Shown piece by piece: positions 24,501-32,571 of a stretch of 64,000 bases of DNA. The first letter of the stretch is position 1. The number at the start of each line of letters is the position of its first letter. The notes below the pieces were generated by a model. It was not told where the DNA came from and ran no database searches. It worked only from the letters and a program-made list of their open reading frames with translations. A program made the position numbers and the translations under genes. Source of the DNA: CAWAPD01 sp963783865 (GTDB lineage: Bacteria > Actinomycetota > Thermoleophilia > UBA2241); the NCBI GenBank assembly GCA_963783865.1, contig CAWAPD010000001.1, positions 62,001-126,000 on the forward strand. The letters are read 5' to 3'.

Positions 24501-25466
24501 ATGCTCGCCATCCGCGTGTCCGAGTTCGGAGGGCCCGAGGTCCTGCGCTTCGTCGAGACACCCGACCCGCCCTCGCCGGGCCCCGGCGAGGTGCTGGTGC
24601 GCGTCGCCGCGGCCGGGGTCAACCCGGTCGAGACCTACATGCGGTCCGGCGCCTACGCGATGTTGCCCGCGCTCCCCTACACGCCGGGCGACGACGGCGC
24701 CGGCGTAGTCGAGCGCGTGGGCGACGGCGTCGGCGTCCTGGAGCCGGGCGACCGCGTCTACCTCGCCGGCTCGGTGACGGGCACGTACGCGCCGCTGGCC
24801 CTGGCGCCGGCCGCGAGCGTGCACAGGCTGCCGCCGGACCTGTCGATGGCCCAGGGCGCCGCCCTCGGCGTGCCGTACGCGACCGCCCACCGGGCCCTGT
24901 TCGGGCGCGCGGCGGCCAAGACCGGCGAGCGCGCGCTCGTGCACGGCGCCACCGGCGGGGTCGGCCTGGCCGCCGTGCAGTTCGCGCTCGCCGCCGGCCT
25001 CCGGGTGGTCGCCACCGGCGGCACGCAGAAGGGACGGCGCCTGGTCCGCGCCCAGGGCGTCGCGGACGTGGTCGACCACTCGCGGCCCGACCACGGCGAA
25101 CGCCTGCTCGAGCTCACCGGGGGCGCCGGCTACGACGTCATCCTCGAGATGCGGGCGCACACGAACCTCGGCGCCGACCTGAAGCTGCTGGCCCGAGGCG
25201 GCCGGGTGATCGTGATCGGCAGCCGCGGTGAGGTCCAGGTCGACCCGCGCGACCTCATGCGACGCGACGCCGACGTCCGCGGCATGCTCCTGTTCAACGC
25301 CCGGCCGGCGGAGCTGGCCGCGGCCCACGCGGCGATCGCCGCCGGCGCGGCGCGTGGCGAGCTGCGGCCGGTCATCGCTCGCGAGCTGCCGCTCTCGCGG
25401 GCGGCCGTCGCCCACGCCGTGGTCGCCGAAGGGCATCCCTGCGGCAAGATCGTCCTCGTTCCCTGA
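24501..25466 (+). CDS. MDR-family NADPH:quinone reductase-like oxidoreductase
   Basis: 321 aa, the length of the zinc-free quinone reductase group. N-terminal MLAIRVSEFGGPEVLRFVE, catalytic-domain GVNPVETYMRSG, nucleotide-binding VHGATGGVGLAAVQFALAAG and C-terminal HAVVAEGHPCGKIVLVP are diagnostic. No structural-zinc Cys cluster is present. It probably reduces quinones or enones with NAD(P)H; substrate unknown. The start is ATG 24501 after GGGAGAGG. A hairpin terminator follows at 25488. Confidence 0.93.
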   Translation: MLAIRVSEFGGPEVLRFVETPDPPSPGPGEVLVRVAAAGVNPVETYMRSGAYAMLPALPYTPGDDGAGVVERVGDGVGVLEPGDRVYLAGSVTGTYAPLALAPAASVHRLPPDLSMAQGAALGVPYATAHRALFGRAAAKTGERALVHGATGGVGLAAVQFALAAGLRVVATGGTQKGRRLVRAQGVADVVDHSRPDHGERLLELTGGAGYDVILEMRAHTNLGADLKLLARGGRVIVIGSRGEVQVDPRDLMRRDADVRGMLLFNARPAELAAAHAAIAAGAARGELRPVIARELPLSRAAVAHAVVAEGHPCGKIVLVP

Positions 25467-25487
25467 CGCGGGTCGCTCGAGGCTCCC

Positions 25488-25528
25488 GACGCGGGCGGCC
25501 GGCGAAGATTTCGCCGGCCGCCCGCGTC
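25488..25528 (+). terminator. GC-rich hairpin after the quinone reductase gene
   Basis: 19-bp perfect stem (25488-25506 with 25510-25528), 3-nt loop. Confidence 0.75.
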
Positions 25529-25560
25529 GAACCTGGGTAGAGACGACGAAAGGCCGCGGC

Positions 25561-26253
25561 ATGGAGCTGACGCTGGCTCTGCAACCCGCGCGAGGCGCGT
25601 TCCCCCGGCGGGCCCGTGTAGAATCAGAGACGATCGCCCCGGTGGCGCCCGCCATCGGGGAGAGCCGTTTCAGGGAGGTCGCGCTGGAGACCCCGGCACC
25701 GCACGACGACGTCAGTCCGCGCCTGGTCGAGGCGGCGCGCCGCGGCGAGCACAAGGCGTTCGTCGCCATCCTGCGCCACTACGACCGCCGGCTGCGGCTG
25801 ATCGCGTTCCGGCTGCTGCGTGACCGCGACCTGATGGACGACGCGCTCCAGGACGTGGCGATCAAGGCCTTCCGCGCCCTGCCCGGGTTCAGGGGTGAGG
25901 CCTCGATCGGCACGTGGCTGTACCGGATCACCTACACGACCTGCCTCGACTACCTGCGCCGCAGCCGTCCCGTCGATCTCTTCCCCTCCGACGAGGTGCC
26001 CGAGTCGGCCACGCCGCTGCCCGACACAGCCGACGTGGTCACCGACCGCGACCTGCTCGCGCGTCGCCTGGCCATGCTCACCCCCGAGCAGCGCATGGCG
26101 GTGCTGCTGGTCGACCAGGAGGGGTTCGACTACCGCACCGCCGGCGAGATCCTGGGCGTGCCGCCCGGTACGATCGGGTCTCGCCTCTCGACCGCGCACA
26201 CGCTCCTGCGCCGCAGCCTGGCGCCCGTCTACCGCGCGGACGTGCGGGTATGA
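25561..26253 (+). CDS. ECF-type RNA polymerase sigma factor
   Basis: 230 aa if ATG 25561 is used. Sigma-2 (from LVEAARRGEHKAFVAILRHY through DDALQDVAIKAFRAL and GTWLYRITYTTCLDYLRR) and sigma-4 (LTPEQRMAVLLVDQEGFDYRTAGEILGVPPGTIGSRL) are complete. The first 41 residues do not look like sigma factor. A TAGAAT -10-like element lies inside them (25619-25624), and AGGGAGG stands 5 nt before an in-frame CTG at 25684, which would give a protein beginning ETPAPHDDVSPRLV. GTG 25642 is another option, without a Shine-Dalgarno. The stop overlaps the next ATG (ATGA), so the downstream membrane protein is probably its anti-sigma factor. Confidence 0.93.
   Translation: MELTLALQPARGAFPRRARVESETIAPVAPAIGESRFREVALETPAPHDDVSPRLVEAARRGEHKAFVAILRHYDRRLRLIAFRLLRDRDLMDDALQDVAIKAFRALPGFRGEASIGTWLYRITYTTCLDYLRRSRPVDLFPSDEVPESATPLPDTADVVTDRDLLARRLAMLTPEQRMAVLLVDQEGFDYRTAGEILGVPPGTIGSRLSTAHTLLRRSLAPVYRADVRV
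25619..25624 (+). promoter_or_regulatory. -10-like TAGAAT before the likely ECF sigma start
   Basis: Matches the recurring -10 hexamer of this window. If used, transcription would begin near 25631, downstream of the ATG at 25561, and translation would have to start at GTG 25642 or CTG 25684. No clear -35. Confidence 0.4.
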
Positions 26254-27692
26254 ACGGGCGCCATCACCGGGACGCGCGCGACGAGGCCCTCGGACGCGAG
26301 CTCGACACACTCGGCGTGCCCGACCACGGACCCCGTTTTTGGGACCAGGTCGACGGCCGTCTCCAGCGCGACGCCTACGAGCGCGACGCCGTGTTCGCCG
26401 AGGCGCTGCCCGACCCGGCGCTCGGACGCCGGCTCGCGCGCCTGCAGCTCCCCGAGCACGGTGAGGACTACTGGGACGAGATCACCGACTCCCTGGCCTT
26501 CGAAGCCGAGCTGCGGCAGCGGCACGGTCGCCGCAGCCTGCGGCGGCGCTGGCCGAAGCTCGTGGCGGCGGCCGCCGTGGCGGCCGCCGCCACCTTCCTC
26601 GTCGCCGCCTGGTTCCGCCTGCCGGCGTCGATCGGCGGCGCCGGCAGAGCGCTCGCCCATGTCGTGCTTCCGCCCTTGCAGGAGGGCCTGACCTCCGCCG
26701 CGCGGATCGACGACGGCGTGATCGTCTGGACGAGCCGCGCCGGCACCAGCCCGGCCACGGGCGAGCCCGACACGAGCATCTTCGCGTACGACCTCGCCGC
26801 GCGGCGGCTCGTGGCGCCGGTCTCCACGCTCGCTTCGCCGAAGCGCCTGGCCGCCTTCGGGGGCGGCAGGGTCGTCTGGTTCGACGGCCGCGACGGCGGC
26901 AGCACGCTCCACGTGCGCGACCTGAGGCTGGGTCTCGACACCACGGTCGAGGCTGCCGCCGTGACCAATCGCGACCGTCATGCCGACACGGCCGCTCTTG
27001 TCGCCAGGGGCCAGGCCGCCATCTCCGGCGACACCATCCTCTGGACCGATTGGACGCACGGCGACGGCGACATCTTGCGCTACGACCTCGGGACGGGCCT
27101 GGCCGACGCACTGGTGCGCGACCCCGGCCGGCAGGAGCAGCCCGCCATCTGGGGCGACATGGCGGTATGGGTCGACGGGCGCAACAGCCTGACCGAGGCC
27201 GACGGCACGGTCCGTGACCTCGACGTTTACGCCGCCGACCTCCGCACCGACAAAGAGTTCCCCGTGTGCATCGCGGCCGGCGAGCAGGTCCATCCCTCGA
27301 TCTCGGGCGACGTGATCGTCTGGCAGGACGGGCGGGACCGTACGGCCACGGCGCCCGGCGAGTGGAACATCTACGCCTACGACGCCGGCACGCAGCGGGA
27401 GTCCATCGTGACCGACGCGGCGGGGCCGCAGACCGACCCCGTGATCTCGGACGACGTCGTCGTGTGGACGGACGGCCCTCACGCCGACGGTCGCAGCGCG
27501 ATCATGGGCTGCGACCTGCATACCGGGCGCGTCTTCCAGATCAGCGACGACGAGGGCGCCTACGCCTCGCCGTCGATCTCGGGGCGCACGGTGATCTGGA
27601 GCGCCCGGCGCGGCGACGGCACGCAGCTGGCGGTGTACGGCGCGACGATCGCCGTCTCGCCGCGCGCGATCACGGTGACGCCGCTGCAGTAG
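26250..27692 (+). CDS. Membrane protein with beta-propeller ectodomain, probable anti-sigma factor
   Basis: 480 aa; its ATG overlaps the sigma factor stop by 4 nt. The cytoplasmic part (1-105) holds two copies of a short motif: LGVPDHGPRFWDQVDGRL (about 19-36) and LQLPEHGEDYWDEITDSL (about 65-82). One membrane helix follows (about 107-127, LVAAAAVAAAATFLVAAWF). The outer part (about 150-480) is a TolB/surface-type beta propeller with repeats ending VWxDGR or IWSxR (DDGVIVWTSR, GDTILWTDW, GDVIVWQDGRD, DDVVVWTDG, GRTVIWSARR). Position, topology and overlap suggest it holds the sigma factor and responds to an outside signal. It has no HxxxCxxC zinc motif, so it is not a ZAS-type anti-sigma; the role is inferred. 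Confidence 0.8.
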   Translation: MNGRHHRDARDEALGRELDTLGVPDHGPRFWDQVDGRLQRDAYERDAVFAEALPDPALGRRLARLQLPEHGEDYWDEITDSLAFEAELRQRHGRRSLRRRWPKLVAAAAVAAAATFLVAAWFRLPASIGGAGRALAHVVLPPLQEGLTSAARIDDGVIVWTSRAGTSPATGEPDTSIFAYDLAARRLVAPVSTLASPKRLAAFGGGRVVWFDGRDGGSTLHVRDLRLGLDTTVEAAAVTNRDRHADTAALVARGQAAISGDTILWTDWTHGDGDILRYDLGTGLADALVRDPGRQEQPAIWGDMAVWVDGRNSLTEADGTVRDLDVYAADLRTDKEFPVCIAAGEQVHPSISGDVIVWQDGRDRTATAPGEWNIYAYDAGTQRESIVTDAAGPQTDPVISDDVVVWTDGPHADGRSAIMGCDLHTGRVFQISDDEGAYASPSISGRTVIWSARRGDGTQLAVYGATIAVSPRAITVTPLQ

Positions 27693-27696
27693 GAAC

Positions 27697-27739
27697 GGCG
27701 AGGGGGGCGGGGCGCCTGCGGCGCCCCGCCCCCCTCGCC
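27697..27739. terminator. Bidirectional GC-rich hairpin
   Basis: 20-bp perfect stem (27697-27716 with 27720-27739) between convergent genes (propeller protein + and rubredoxin -). Confidence 0.8.
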
Positions 27740-27758
27740 GGATCACTCGTCGCGACTG

Positions 27759-27926
27759 CTAGTCCTCGTCGTACGGCTCGAACATGTCCTTCTCGGCGCC
27801 GCAGTCGGGGCAGACCCAGTCGTCCGGCACGTCGTCCCAGGCCGTCCCCGGTTCGACGCCGTTCTCCGGATCGCCCACCTCGGGGTCGTAGACCCAGTCG
27901 CACAGCGTGCAGATCCACTTCTGCAT
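27759..27926 (-). CDS. Rubredoxin
   Basis: 55 aa. Two iron-binding knuckles, C6-T-L-C9 and C39-P-D-C42, with the usual core residues (W4, Y13, DPENGVEPGTAWDDVPDDW). It carries one Fe(Cys)4 and shuttles single electrons in the cytoplasm. The ATG at 27926 has AAGGAGAGG upstream. No partner reductase, rubrerythrin or flavodiiron gene is adjacent, so its redox partner is not known. Confidence 0.96.
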   Translation of the reverse strand: MQKWICTLCDWVYDPEVGDPENGVEPGTAWDDVPDDWVCPDCGAEKDMFEPYDED

Positions 27927-28046
27927 GAAGCCTCTCCTTGCCGTCAGTTCGCCGCCCCGCGGTGTGCCGGCGGCAGGCCGTCGTGTCGCGTTGCAGTGTA
28001 CTATGGGCGGGTCCGCGGCACCCCCGTGCGACGACGGAGGTACGCC

Positions 28047-28253
28047 ATGCCGAAGCGCGAGCACCGGGTCTCACCCGGCGACGGCGGGCCGGCCGCCGGC
28101 TCGCTCGGTCAGGACTTCGGGGTCGGACGCCTCACGCCAGCGACCGTTCCCCCTTCAGCGACTCGCCGACGGGGGCCTGGATCGGGTAGCCGTTGTTCTC
28201 CCAGTAGCCCCTGGCCTGGGTCGCCGTTACTTCGATACGCTGGACCCACTTGA
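28047..28253 (+). CDS. Doubtful small ORF, 68 aa
   Basis: ATG 28047 has GGAGGT 5 nt upstream and begins MPKREHRVSPGDGGP. The first 28 codons fall in a gap, but the rest runs antisense through the 3' end of the molybdopterin oxidoreductase gene and reads as low-complexity Ser/Pro/Arg. Recorded because of the good ribosome site; it may be chance, or the start of a gene truncated by its neighbour. Confidence 0.15.
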   Translation: MPKREHRVSPGDGGPAAGSLGQDFGVGRLTPATVPPSATRRRGPGSGSRCSPSSPWPGSPLLRYAGPT

Positions 28254-28917
28254 CGCTCTTGTAGCCGAGCTGCGCGGGGACGACCAGCCGCACGGGCCCG
28301 CCGTGCTCGGGGGGCAACGGCCGGTCGTCGAGGGTGTCGGCGAGAAGCACCTGCGGGTCGCGTGCCTGGTCGAGGGTGAGGCTGTCGAGGTACTGGCCGC
28401 CGTAGGCGTGGAAGCTGACCGCTCCCGCCTGGGACGTGGGTACCGCCTGGGCCAGGATGTCGGCCACCGGCACGCCGGCCCAGCGTACGTCGCCGACACT
28501 CCAGCCCTCCACGCAGTGGAAGTCGACCGTCTCGGCCGACCGGCGCAGGGCCATGAAGGCCGCGTGATCGAGCGTCTGGGGGTGCTCGACGAGGCCGTCG
28601 ACGCGGATCGTCCACTGCTCGGCCGGCACGCCGGGGACGTCCTCTACCTCGCGCACGGGGAAGTCGGAGAGCAGGGTGCTCGCCGGCCCCAGCGGCACGC
28701 GCGTACGCTCCTTGCCGAACAGGCCCGAGAACCAGCCGGCGAGCACCGCCGCCAGGCCGGCGAGCGCGGCGGCGGCGCCGATCACGAAACGGCGGCGGTC
28801 GACGCGCTTGCGCGCACGACCGCCGCCGCCCCGCTTGTCGCCGCCGCCTGTCTCCTTGCCACCGTCGCCGGCGTCGCCGCCGGTCACGCCTTCGCGCCTC
28901 TCGCTCTCGTCGGACAT
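28132..28917 (-). CDS. Membrane- or Tat-linked molybdopterin oxidoreductase, sulfite oxidase/YedY fold
   Basis: 261 aa. After an acidic/Gly-rich head it has VDRRRFVIGAAAALAG (about 39-54), a Tat-like or membrane-anchor segment. The catalytic domain shows VDFHCVEGWSVGDVRWAGV, where the Cys at about residue 135 would bind molybdenum, and GGPVRLVVPAQLGYKSVKWV. This fits MsrP/YedY and related SUOX-fold enzymes that reduce or oxidise small S- or N-oxides outside the cytoplasm; the substrate is unknown. No MsrQ-type haem partner gene is next to it. The regulator at 29147 is divergent and has a molybdate-type binding domain. Confidence 0.9.
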   Translation of the reverse strand: MSDESERREGVTGGDAGDGGKETGGGDKRGGGGRARKRVDRRRFVIGAAAALAGLAAVLAGWFSGLFGKERTRVPLGPASTLLSDFPVREVEDVPGVPAEQWTIRVDGLVEHPQTLDHAAFMALRRSAETVDFHCVEGWSVGDVRWAGVPVADILAQAVPTSQAGAVSFHAYGGQYLDSLTLDQARDPQVLLADTLDDRPLPPEHGGPVRLVVPAQLGYKSVKWVQRIEVTATQARGYWENNGYPIQAPVGESLKGERSLA

Positions 28918-29146
28918 CCGTCACTCCCGTCACTCGCTCGGAAGGTGCTGACCCGGGTATCCCCCGCCGCGCCCGGTTTTGCGCATGCGCGCGCACGGAT
29001 GTGCCGCCGCGCGCGCCCCGTGCGGTCCCCCCTGCGCGGGCAACGCGTCATCCCGCACCACTCGCCCCGGTTGACGCTCGCGACCGCCCCGCGAGAAGAT
29101 GGCGTCACTTCGCTCGTCCTTATCGTGACGCCCCGGGGACCGGCCC

Positions 29147-30148
29147 ATGGATGAGACCCGCCACGTCGACCAGCTCGACCAGATCAAGGCCCTGTCGGAC
29201 GAGCACCGCATGGCCATCCTCCGGCTGCTGATGACCGGCCCGGCGACGCTCTCGCAACTGGGCGCCAGGCTCGATCGCCACCCCGCCTGGATCCGCCACC
29301 ACCTGAAGGCCCTCGAGCAGGCCGGGCTGGTGGAGCTCACCGAGGTGCGCAAGACCGGCGGCTACATCGAGAAGTACTACTCGCCGACCGCGCGCGCGTT
29401 CGCCGTCGACCTGATGGTGTTCCCCGAGCCGACCGAGCGCGGCCTGATCATCATCCTGGGCAGCGACGACCTGGCGCTCGACCTGCTCGCCGCCGAGCTG
29501 CACGACGACCCGACGGCGCCCGACGTGTTTCGCCTGCCGATGGGCAGCCTCGAAGGCCTGATCGCCCTGCGCCGGGGCCTGGGTCAGGTGGCCGGCTGCC
29601 ACCTGCTCGACCTCGAGACCGGCGAGTACAACGTCCCGCAGGCACGGCACCTCTTCCCCGGCCAGACTCTGGTGCTGGTCACCCTCGCCCATCGCGAGCA
29701 GGGGCTGCTGGTGCCGCCGGGCAACCCGCTGCGGATCTGCGGCGTCGGCGACCTCGTCGACAGCGGGGCGACGATCGTCAATCGCAACTCCGGATCGGGC
29801 ACCCGCGTCTGGTTCGACCGCCTGCTCGACGAGCGCGGCGTCGACCGGCGGTCACTGCCGGGCTACGACGACGAGGCGCTCACCCACGGAGACGTCGCCA
29901 GGGCCATCGCCGCCGGCGAGGCCGGGGCCGGACCCGGGATCCAGGCGGCCGCGCTGCGGTTCGGACTGGGCTTCGTCCCACTCCTCGAGGAGCGCTTCGA
30001 CCTGGTGATGACGCAGGCCGACCACGACTCGACACTGCTCGCGCCGCTGCTCGAGCGGATCCGGCGGCCCGAGTTCAGAGACGCCGTGGAGAAGCTCGGC
30101 GGCTACGATACGCACGGCAGCGGCGCCGAGATCACGCTGGCGGCCTGA
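29147..30148 (+). CDS. Regulator: ArsR-type HTH fused to a PBP-like (molybdate/tungstate-type) domain
   Basis: 333 aa. Residues 1-95 form an ArsR-like winged helix (QIKALSDEHRMAILRLLMTG, then DRHPAWIRHHLKALEQAGLVEL). Residues about 105-320 look like the PBP_like domain of molybdate-responsive proteins: ILGSDDLALDLLAAEL, MGSLEGLIALRRGLGQVAGCHLLD, GATIVNRNSGSGTRVWFDRLLDE and GEAGAGPGIQAAALRFGLGFVPL. This domain is often fused to MoeA or ModE-like HTH proteins. A metal-oxyanion-responsive regulator of the divergent molybdoenzyme gene is a reasonable guess. It has no clear Shine-Dalgarno. Confidence 0.85.
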   Translation: MDETRHVDQLDQIKALSDEHRMAILRLLMTGPATLSQLGARLDRHPAWIRHHLKALEQAGLVELTEVRKTGGYIEKYYSPTARAFAVDLMVFPEPTERGLIIILGSDDLALDLLAAELHDDPTAPDVFRLPMGSLEGLIALRRGLGQVAGCHLLDLETGEYNVPQARHLFPGQTLVLVTLAHREQGLLVPPGNPLRICGVGDLVDSGATIVNRNSGSGTRVWFDRLLDERGVDRRSLPGYDDEALTHGDVARAIAAGEAGAGPGIQAAALRFGLGFVPLLEERFDLVMTQADHDSTLLAPLLERIRRPEFRDAVEKLGGYDTHGSGAEITLAA

Positions 30149-30192
30149 CGCGCGCACCGCGAGAGCCGGCGCCGGCCACCCGGACACGGTGA

Positions 30193-30232
30193 GGGGCGGG
30201 GGTGACGGGCTCACGCCCGTCACCCCCGCCCC
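30193..30232. terminator. Bidirectional GC-rich hairpin
   Basis: 18-bp stem (30193-30210 with 30215-30232), 4-nt loop, between the convergent PBP-like regulator and transporter genes. Confidence 0.8.
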
Positions 30233-30279
30233 GATGTGCCTCTCCGCCGGGCGGCGATCGCCGCCCGGCCGTCGCTCTG

Positions 30280-31989
30280 CTAGGTCGTGAACCCGCCCCC
30301 TTGCGGAGGCTCGTCGGCCGACATCTCCGAGACGCCGGAGTCGCTCGCGCCCGCCGCCTCGCCGGCGATGGCCTCGCCGGGGATGACCCGGCCGGCCTCG
30401 CCGGCCGCCATGGCCAGAGCAGCCTCGGCCTGGGGCTCCGACTCGCCGATCTCGTGGATCGTGACGCTGAGGTCGACGCCGCGCGCCCGCTGGATGAAGT
30501 ACACGATGGCGCCGACGACGACCACGACCGACAGCGACAGAATGACGAGGTAGTTGTCGTACCACTTCGCGTCCGGCGTCCTCGGCCATGCCAGGTTGAT
30601 GATCATGAGCACGCCGTAGACGAACGCGATGATGTTGACCGGCCAGCCCCACTTGCCGAGGTTGAAGTAGGCCTTGTCCTTGGGCCAGCCCTTACTCCGC
30701 GCGATGAGGCCGCCCAGCACCACCATCTGGTAGGCGACGTAGGTGCCGGCGGTGGCCCACGCCGTGACGCGGGCGATGGCCAGGAACGGGTCGCTGCCGC
30801 CCAGGTTCACGTACAGGAGCACGGCGACCGCCGCCACGGCGACGAAGATCGCCGAGGCCAACGGCGTCCGCGTGCGGGGGTGCACGTAGCCGAAGAACTT
30901 CGAGGCCGGGATCATCTTATCGCGGCCGTAGGCGTACAGCAGCCGTGTCGTCGCCGCCTGAATGGCGAGGCAGCAGACGAAGATCGCGACGCACACCGAG
31001 ATCAGGAACACGTTCGTCACCCAGTGCGGGAAGTGGGCCCCGAGGATGTAGGGGATCGCCTCGGTGCCCTGAGCCTGCGTCTTGGCGACGTCCGGGATGG
31101 CCAGGACCATCGCGACGAGCCAGAAGGCGCTGATCACGGCGGTGATGGCGATCGCCGTGATCATGGCACGGGGCACTTCACGGGTAGGGTTGACCGTCTC
31201 TTCGGCGAGGCCGCCGGCCGTGTCGAAGCCGTACATCACCCACGCGCCGGTGAGCATCGCCGCGAGGAAGATGCTGCCGTACCCGAACAGGGCGCCGCTC
31301 CCGGCGCCCGGCGTCGTGTCGAACAGGACGCCGAGGCTCTGATGCTGCCCGTGGCCGATGATGACCGCGATGTACAGCGCGACGGCGATGACCACGAGCC
31401 CGATGATCTCGGTGACCGTCCCGATGTTGTTGAAGAAGGCCGTCACCTTGACGCTCAGGACGTTCAGGATCATCGGCCCGATAGCGAAGGCGATCGCGAT
31501 CCAGAGCAGCGTCGTCGTGTTGCTCGAATCCCAGCCCATGAGGGCACAGACGATGGGCGCCACGCCGAAGGCGACGGCCGCGACCGTCGCTACCAGAGCG
31601 CACGCGAACATCCAGGCGACCCACCAGCCGTACGCGCCGCCCATGAAGCGTTTGGCCCACTGGTAGACGCCTCCGGCCAGCGGGTAGTGCGACGCCGCCT
31701 CGGCAAAGACCAGGGCGACCATGAACTGGCCGAAGACGATGATCGGCCACTGCCAGATCAGGCCGGCCGGGCCGCCGATGTCGAGGCCGTAGTAGAACAG
31801 CGCGTAGAAGCCGTTCGTGGCCGAGATGAAGCTGAACGCGATGGCGAAGGTCGAGAAGAACCCGAGCGAGCGCTTCAGCTCCTGGTTGTAGCCGAACTTC
31901 GCGAGCTGCGCCTGGTCTTTGGCGTGCTGCGCGTCGGCTGCGTCGTGGAACAGTCCGTGGTGTTCGTGGTGTTCAGGCTCTTGTGCCAA
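30280..31989 (-). CDS. APC-superfamily amino acid/amine permease
   Basis: 569 aa with about 12 membrane helices. The family core is clear: GFFSTFAIAFSFISATNGFY (helix 1), FAEAASHYPLAGGVYQWAKR, then WVMYGFDTAGGLAEETVNPT in the helix 6-7 region. The N-terminus is unusually His-rich (QEPEHHEHHGLFHDAADAQH) and the C-terminus ends in a 70-residue Ala/Glu-rich tail. The start is TTG 31989 with GAAGGGGG upstream. It lies 31 nt downstream of the cupin gene on the same strand; the likely substrate is an amino acid, polyamine or ethanolamine-like amine. Confidence 0.92.
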   Translation of the reverse strand: MAQEPEHHEHHGLFHDAADAQHAKDQAQLAKFGYNQELKRSLGFFSTFAIAFSFISATNGFYALFYYGLDIGGPAGLIWQWPIIVFGQFMVALVFAEAASHYPLAGGVYQWAKRFMGGAYGWWVAWMFACALVATVAAVAFGVAPIVCALMGWDSSNTTTLLWIAIAFAIGPMILNVLSVKVTAFFNNIGTVTEIIGLVVIAVALYIAVIIGHGQHQSLGVLFDTTPGAGSGALFGYGSIFLAAMLTGAWVMYGFDTAGGLAEETVNPTREVPRAMITAIAITAVISAFWLVAMVLAIPDVAKTQAQGTEAIPYILGAHFPHWVTNVFLISVCVAIFVCCLAIQAATTRLLYAYGRDKMIPASKFFGYVHPRTRTPLASAIFVAVAAVAVLLYVNLGGSDPFLAIARVTAWATAGTYVAYQMVVLGGLIARSKGWPKDKAYFNLGKWGWPVNIIAFVYGVLMIINLAWPRTPDAKWYDNYLVILSLSVVVVVGAIVYFIQRARGVDLSVTIHEIGESEPQAEAALAMAAGEAGRVIPGEAIAGEAAGASDSGVSEMSADEPPQGGGFTT

Positions 31990-32020
31990 GTCTGCCCCCT
32001 TCTCGGGTCATCCCGCCCGC

Positions 32021-32368
32021 TCAGCGCCAGTGCGGGTAGGTGACGTAGAAGAACTTGCCGTACGACTCGGTGCTCCAGTAGACGAGCAGCCCCTTCTTCT
32101 GCGGGATGTAGACGACGTCGCCGGGTCTGAAGGCCTTCGACTCGCCGTTCTCGCTCAGGGTGATCTCGCCCTCGAGCATGTAGCAGACTGCGGCGTCGTC
32201 GTCGTAGTCGAAGTCGACGGGAGCGCCGGGGAACACTTCGCAGATCCCGGCGCAGAAGGGCGCCCCCTGGGTGCGGTCGATCACGTCGACGAGGTTCAGC
32301 TTGCTGTCGGCGCCTACGTCGAGCGGCTCGGTCGCGATCTCCCCGGCGGGGACGAGGTGTAGTTCCAT
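32021..32368 (-). CDS. Small cupin protein, EutQ-like
   Basis: 115 aa, one cupin barrel: FDYDDDAAVCYMLEGEITLS (motif 1), then KAFRPGDVVYIPQKKGLLVYW (motif 2). The usual metal-binding His residues are mostly absent, as in EutQ acetate-kinase-like cupins. ATG 32368 has CGGAGGAT upstream. It is the first gene of a two-gene unit with the permease. A role in amine (for example ethanolamine) use is possible but not shown. Confidence 0.85.
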   Translation of the reverse strand: MELHLVPAGEIATEPLDVGADSKLNLVDVIDRTQGAPFCAGICEVFPGAPVDFDYDDDAAVCYMLEGEITLSENGESKAFRPGDVVYIPQKKGLLVYWSTESYGKFFYVTYPHWR

Positions 32369-32499
32369 GCGGATCCTCCGTGTGTAGGGTGACAGAGGTC
32401 GATGGGGCCGATGCGGCGATCGGCGTGGTGGGCTGTGCCAGCAGCGCCTCCCTTCGGGCCGGAGCGGCCACGCCTGCGCGCCAGAATGGCGCACACGAA

Positions 32500-32528
32500 T
32501 TGACATGCCTAGACAACATCGACAGTAT
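32500..32528 (+). promoter_or_regulatory. Probable promoter of the PAS-LuxR gene: TTGACA, 17 nt, CAGTAT
   Basis: A perfect -35 TTGACA (32500-32505) is followed after 17 nt by CAGTAT (32523-32528), which keeps the A2 and T6 of the -10. The start codon is 44 nt downstream. This AT-richer stretch stands out in the divergent gap 32369-32571. Confidence 0.6.
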
Positions 32529-32571
32529 GCCGCTGGACAAGACCAATCTTCTGCGAGGGAGATGACAGGTA

